Shown one piece after another: positions 62,107-64,000 of a stretch of 64,000 bases of DNA; position 1 is the first letter of the stretch, and each line of letters begins with the position of its first letter. Under the pieces are notes generated by a model that had not been told where the DNA came from, did not search any database, and worked only from the letters and a program-made list of their open reading frames with translations. Location of the stretch: the NCBI GenBank assembly GCA_963760985.1, contig CAVXFM010000016.1, forward strand, positions 124,001 through 188,000, in the 5' to 3' direction. This stretch comes from JACRDG01 sp963760985. GTDB taxonomy: Bacteria > Desulfobacterota > Desulfomonilia > Desulfomonilales > Desulfomonilaceae. A program made the position numbers and the translations under genes.

Positions 62107-63618
62107 ATGAAACTAGGCTTTTGCGAAAAATGTGATCAACCCACTGACGCGTGCTATGAAATTCGAGATAATAAAGTTTATCTAGTGAAGTTCTGTCCGA
62201 AGTGCGGTCGCACTTCCTCTCTCGTGACCAGGGACGCGCGAAAATGGCGGTGGAAGAGGACTGTGTCCCAATATACCGAACCTGCCTCTCCTGCATGCTC
62301 TCTGGACTGCGCCGCATGCGACCACCAGGCCCACACAAAGCCCTACACCGTGGCCGTGGACGTGACCAATCTCTGCAATCAGCGATGCCCGATCTGTCTT
62401 GCGTACGTGGAAGCCATGGGGTTTGCGTATCATCCTCCCATGGAATATTTCGATAAGATATTCAAGCATTTTATGAACAACGACCCCAAACCGAATATGT
62501 GTTTCTTCGGGGGAGAGCCGACTGTTCATGAGAACTTCCTTGATATTGTTAAGCTTGCCCGTTCGTACGGGTTTCAGGTGCAGCTCTTCACCAATGGGCT
62601 GAAGCTTGCGGACAAAGAATACTGCAAGGAGCTGTGTTCCCTGGGGATACAGGTGAATTTCGGGTTTGACGGCACCAAGCCCGATATCTACCGGACGCTG
62701 AGGGGAGACAATTCGCTCGCGGTGAAGAAGAGGGCCCTGGAAAACGTGGTGGAATGCGGGGTAAACAAGCTCGCGATCATCTCCACCGTTGCCGTGGGCG
62801 TGAATGACGAGAATATGGCAGAAGTACTGGAGTTCATTCACGAGTACCGGGAGCATGTCTCGGTGTGGGGGTTTGTCCCGCTCACTCCCTGCTGGGAGTC
62901 CGACCAGGTGCGGCTTGAGCCGACCACCACGGAATGTGTCGAGAACGTCTTTGAAAAGATGATTCCGGACATTGACTTTGTGCCGACGGGCATGATGAAG
63001 TTTGAGACTCTGTCCCGGTTCTTTGGCCGGCAGACTCTGGGTGGGTCCCATCCCAACTGTGAGAGCGCTACGCTACTCGTCTCTGACGGGAGCCGCTACG
63101 TGCCGATCTCAAGTTACTTGAAGGTCTCGCTGTCCGAGTTGCTGGTCCGGCTGAGAAAGCTGGACTCCGAACTGAACCGAAAGAGTGAGACCATACCTCT
63201 ATCAGGGATCAGGCGGTCTTTGTTCAATGCGAAGACCTTCCTCAAGACACTGCGTCTTCTCGGCAAGTCCCTGAATCTGCGTGCGATTTTCGGAGACCGC
63301 GCGGGACATAACATGGCAGCAGCGGTGATGGATCTTATCCGGGGCAAGAAAATTGACCAGATTCTGAGCCAGAGAACACCTTTCAAGCACATGCTCACGC
63401 TCATTACCATCCCGTACGAGGACAGAGGTGGGCTTGAGGATGCGCGCCTGAAGGATTGCCCCGCAGTGTTTGCCTATGAGGACGTGGAAACCGGCTGTAT
63501 CCGGACGACCGCGTTCTGTTCGTGGCAGACGGTGAAGGATGTGGCCTGCCGGAAGATCCAGGAACACTATGCCGCGGCCGAGGAGCCACAAAAACAGCAA
63601 AGCACCCGCCACGCGTAG
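62107..63618 (+). CDS. Radical SAM protein of the MJ0619/tetraether-synthase-like group
   Basis: 503 residues from ATG 62107 after GGGGAG. N-terminal zinc-ribbon-like cysteines: C6-x2-C9 (FCEKC) and C30-x2-C33 (FCPKCG) flank KVYLVKF, then C64, C68 and C71 (ACSLDCAACDHQAH). The radical SAM cluster is C90-x3-C94-x2-C97 in DVTNLCNQRCPICLAYVEAM, followed by CFFGGEPTVHENFLD and QVQLFTNGLKLADK. This architecture (paired N-terminal CxxC, 'VYLxKxC', CxxCxxH before the TNxCN core) is that of the archaeal MJ0619/Tes enzymes and bacterial relatives implicated in C-C joining of membrane-lipid chains. Assignment to lipid chemistry is inference; the C-terminal half is less familiar. Confidence 0.82.
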   Translation: MKLGFCEKCDQPTDACYEIRDNKVYLVKFCPKCGRTSSLVTRDARKWRWKRTVSQYTEPASPACSLDCAACDHQAHTKPYTVAVDVTNLCNQRCPICLAYVEAMGFAYHPPMEYFDKIFKHFMNNDPKPNMCFFGGEPTVHENFLDIVKLARSYGFQVQLFTNGLKLADKEYCKELCSLGIQVNFGFDGTKPDIYRTLRGDNSLAVKKRALENVVECGVNKLAIISTVAVGVNDENMAEVLEFIHEYREHVSVWGFVPLTPCWESDQVRLEPTTTECVENVFEKMIPDIDFVPTGMMKFETLSRFFGRQTLGGSHPNCESATLLVSDGSRYVPISSYLKVSLSELLVRLRKLDSELNRKSETIPLSGIRRSLFNAKTFLKTLRLLGKSLNLRAIFGDRAGHNMAAAVMDLIRGKKIDQILSQRTPFKHMLTLITIPYEDRGGLEDARLKDCPAVFAYEDVETGCIRTTAFCSWQTVKDVACRKIQEHYAAAEEPQKQQSTRHA

Positions 63619-63629
63619 TATCGGATTTC

Positions 63630-63790
63630 CTATGAAAATGCATTTTCGGGGGAAGGCCCTTCTTTCAAGAAGGGCCTTCCCCCGAACCCCCATCCCGAAG
63701 AACTTCAAGCACTTGCCAGCTCCGGCTGCTCGCTGGACAGGGTGCCATCTTTATGGTTCGTTGTGACCCTCCAGGTCATGGGAGTTCACT
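63630..63790 (-). repeat. Element B, copy B6 (inverted)
   Basis: Starts 12 bases after the radical SAM stop. GAAAATGCATTTTC palindrome, long stem with arms CGGGGGAAGGCCCTTCTT and a 2-base centre, then the CCAGC/GCTGG region diverged (GCTCCGGCTGCTCGC) and GGTCATGGGAGTTCACT at the end. The last 210 bases of the window (63791-64000) show nothing further. Confidence 0.95.
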
Positions 63791-64000
63791 AAATGCGAGA
63801 AAAAGACGCCGGGGTCGCGGGACGGTACGCGCGTGCGCAGTAATTCCGCTACCCCGCGTAGCGGTTACGAGCATCTCCTCGAGTGAGTGGAACGGGGTGT
63901 GCCTGCTCTCGCAAGCATGCTGCTGAGTATGATATTCTGGGCGCCGGATGTCAGTGTGCGACATCGTGCAAAAAGGTTCGTGAGGTCCCCCTGAACTGAC

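Noticed and set aside
62182..63051. 289-residue minus-strand open frame
   Set aside because: Antisense to the radical SAM core; no ribosome-binding site or recognisable domain.
1..64000. tRNA, rRNA, phage or integrase signatures
   Set aside because: I looked for T-loop-like GGTTCGAATCC motifs, attachment-site-like tRNA ends and integrase or transposase motifs and found none convincing.

Overview
The window reads as a chromosomal segment of a GC-rich, Gram-negative, probably anaerobic bacterium. LpxB implies lipid A. Several families are typical of Desulfobacterota (deltaproteobacteria): a CoA-transferase fused to a GNAT domain, PilZ proteins with an N-terminal 'DLM-KY-LS' motif, many atypical sensor kinases, and a cNMP/CBS/nucleotidyltransferase signalling protein. 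A Desulfomonile-like organism is my best guess; this is inference, since no rRNA or marker set is present. I found no tRNA, rRNA, CRISPR array, prophage or intact transposase.

Layout. 1-6.9 kb (minus strand): a truncated membrane adenylate cyclase, a small secreted W/R/G-rich protein, an old-yellow-enzyme oxidoreductase, a quinone oxidoreductase and an M1-like metallopeptidase. 7.5-13.7 kb (plus): CoA-transferase-GNAT, cNMP/CBS/DUF294 protein, a PrmC-like methyltransferase and a PHB-depolymerase-like esterase. 13.7-17.1 kb (minus): a MacAB-like export operon whose permease is separated by a repeat element. 17.4-24.3 kb: Spy-like protein, hybrid histidine kinase, ER-type signal peptidase, amidase and a UPF0126/TRIC-like channel. 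24.7-30.9 kb (plus): glk-zwf-tal-gnd-pgl, carrying glucose phosphorylation and the oxidative pentose-phosphate steps. 31-32.7 kb: two divergent PilZ paralogues. 33-40.7 kb (minus): acs, GNAT, M23 peptidase, a glutamate racemase lacking one catalytic Cys, a methyltransferase and an isochorismatase-like hydrolase. 40.8-45.2 kb (minus): a complete carbohydrate-type ABC importer.

45.6-57.4 kb (plus) is the most unusual region. A sigma-54 activator and a NifX-like protein precede four stand-alone receiver domains interleaved with two CBS-pair proteins, two unrelated-looking SLC13/ArsB-NhaD-type anion transporters and one Cache-domain histidine kinase. No response regulator there has a DNA-binding output. 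It looks like a phospho-signalling plus adenylate-sensing module dedicated to anion uptake. 58-63.6 kb: GreA, a tandem HAD phosphatase, LpxB, and a radical SAM protein resembling the tetraether/membrane-spanning-lipid synthase group.

Two families of structured intergenic repeats are spread through the window: element A (about 130 bp, four copies, all same orientation, 7-22 kb) and element B (about 157 bp, six copies, both orientations, 18-64 kb) with an 18-bp-arm hairpin. At least eleven otherwise well-conserved genes carry single-base frameshifts, one of them self-compensating. Residual sequencing indels therefore explain most apparent 'broken' genes better than pseudogenisation does.
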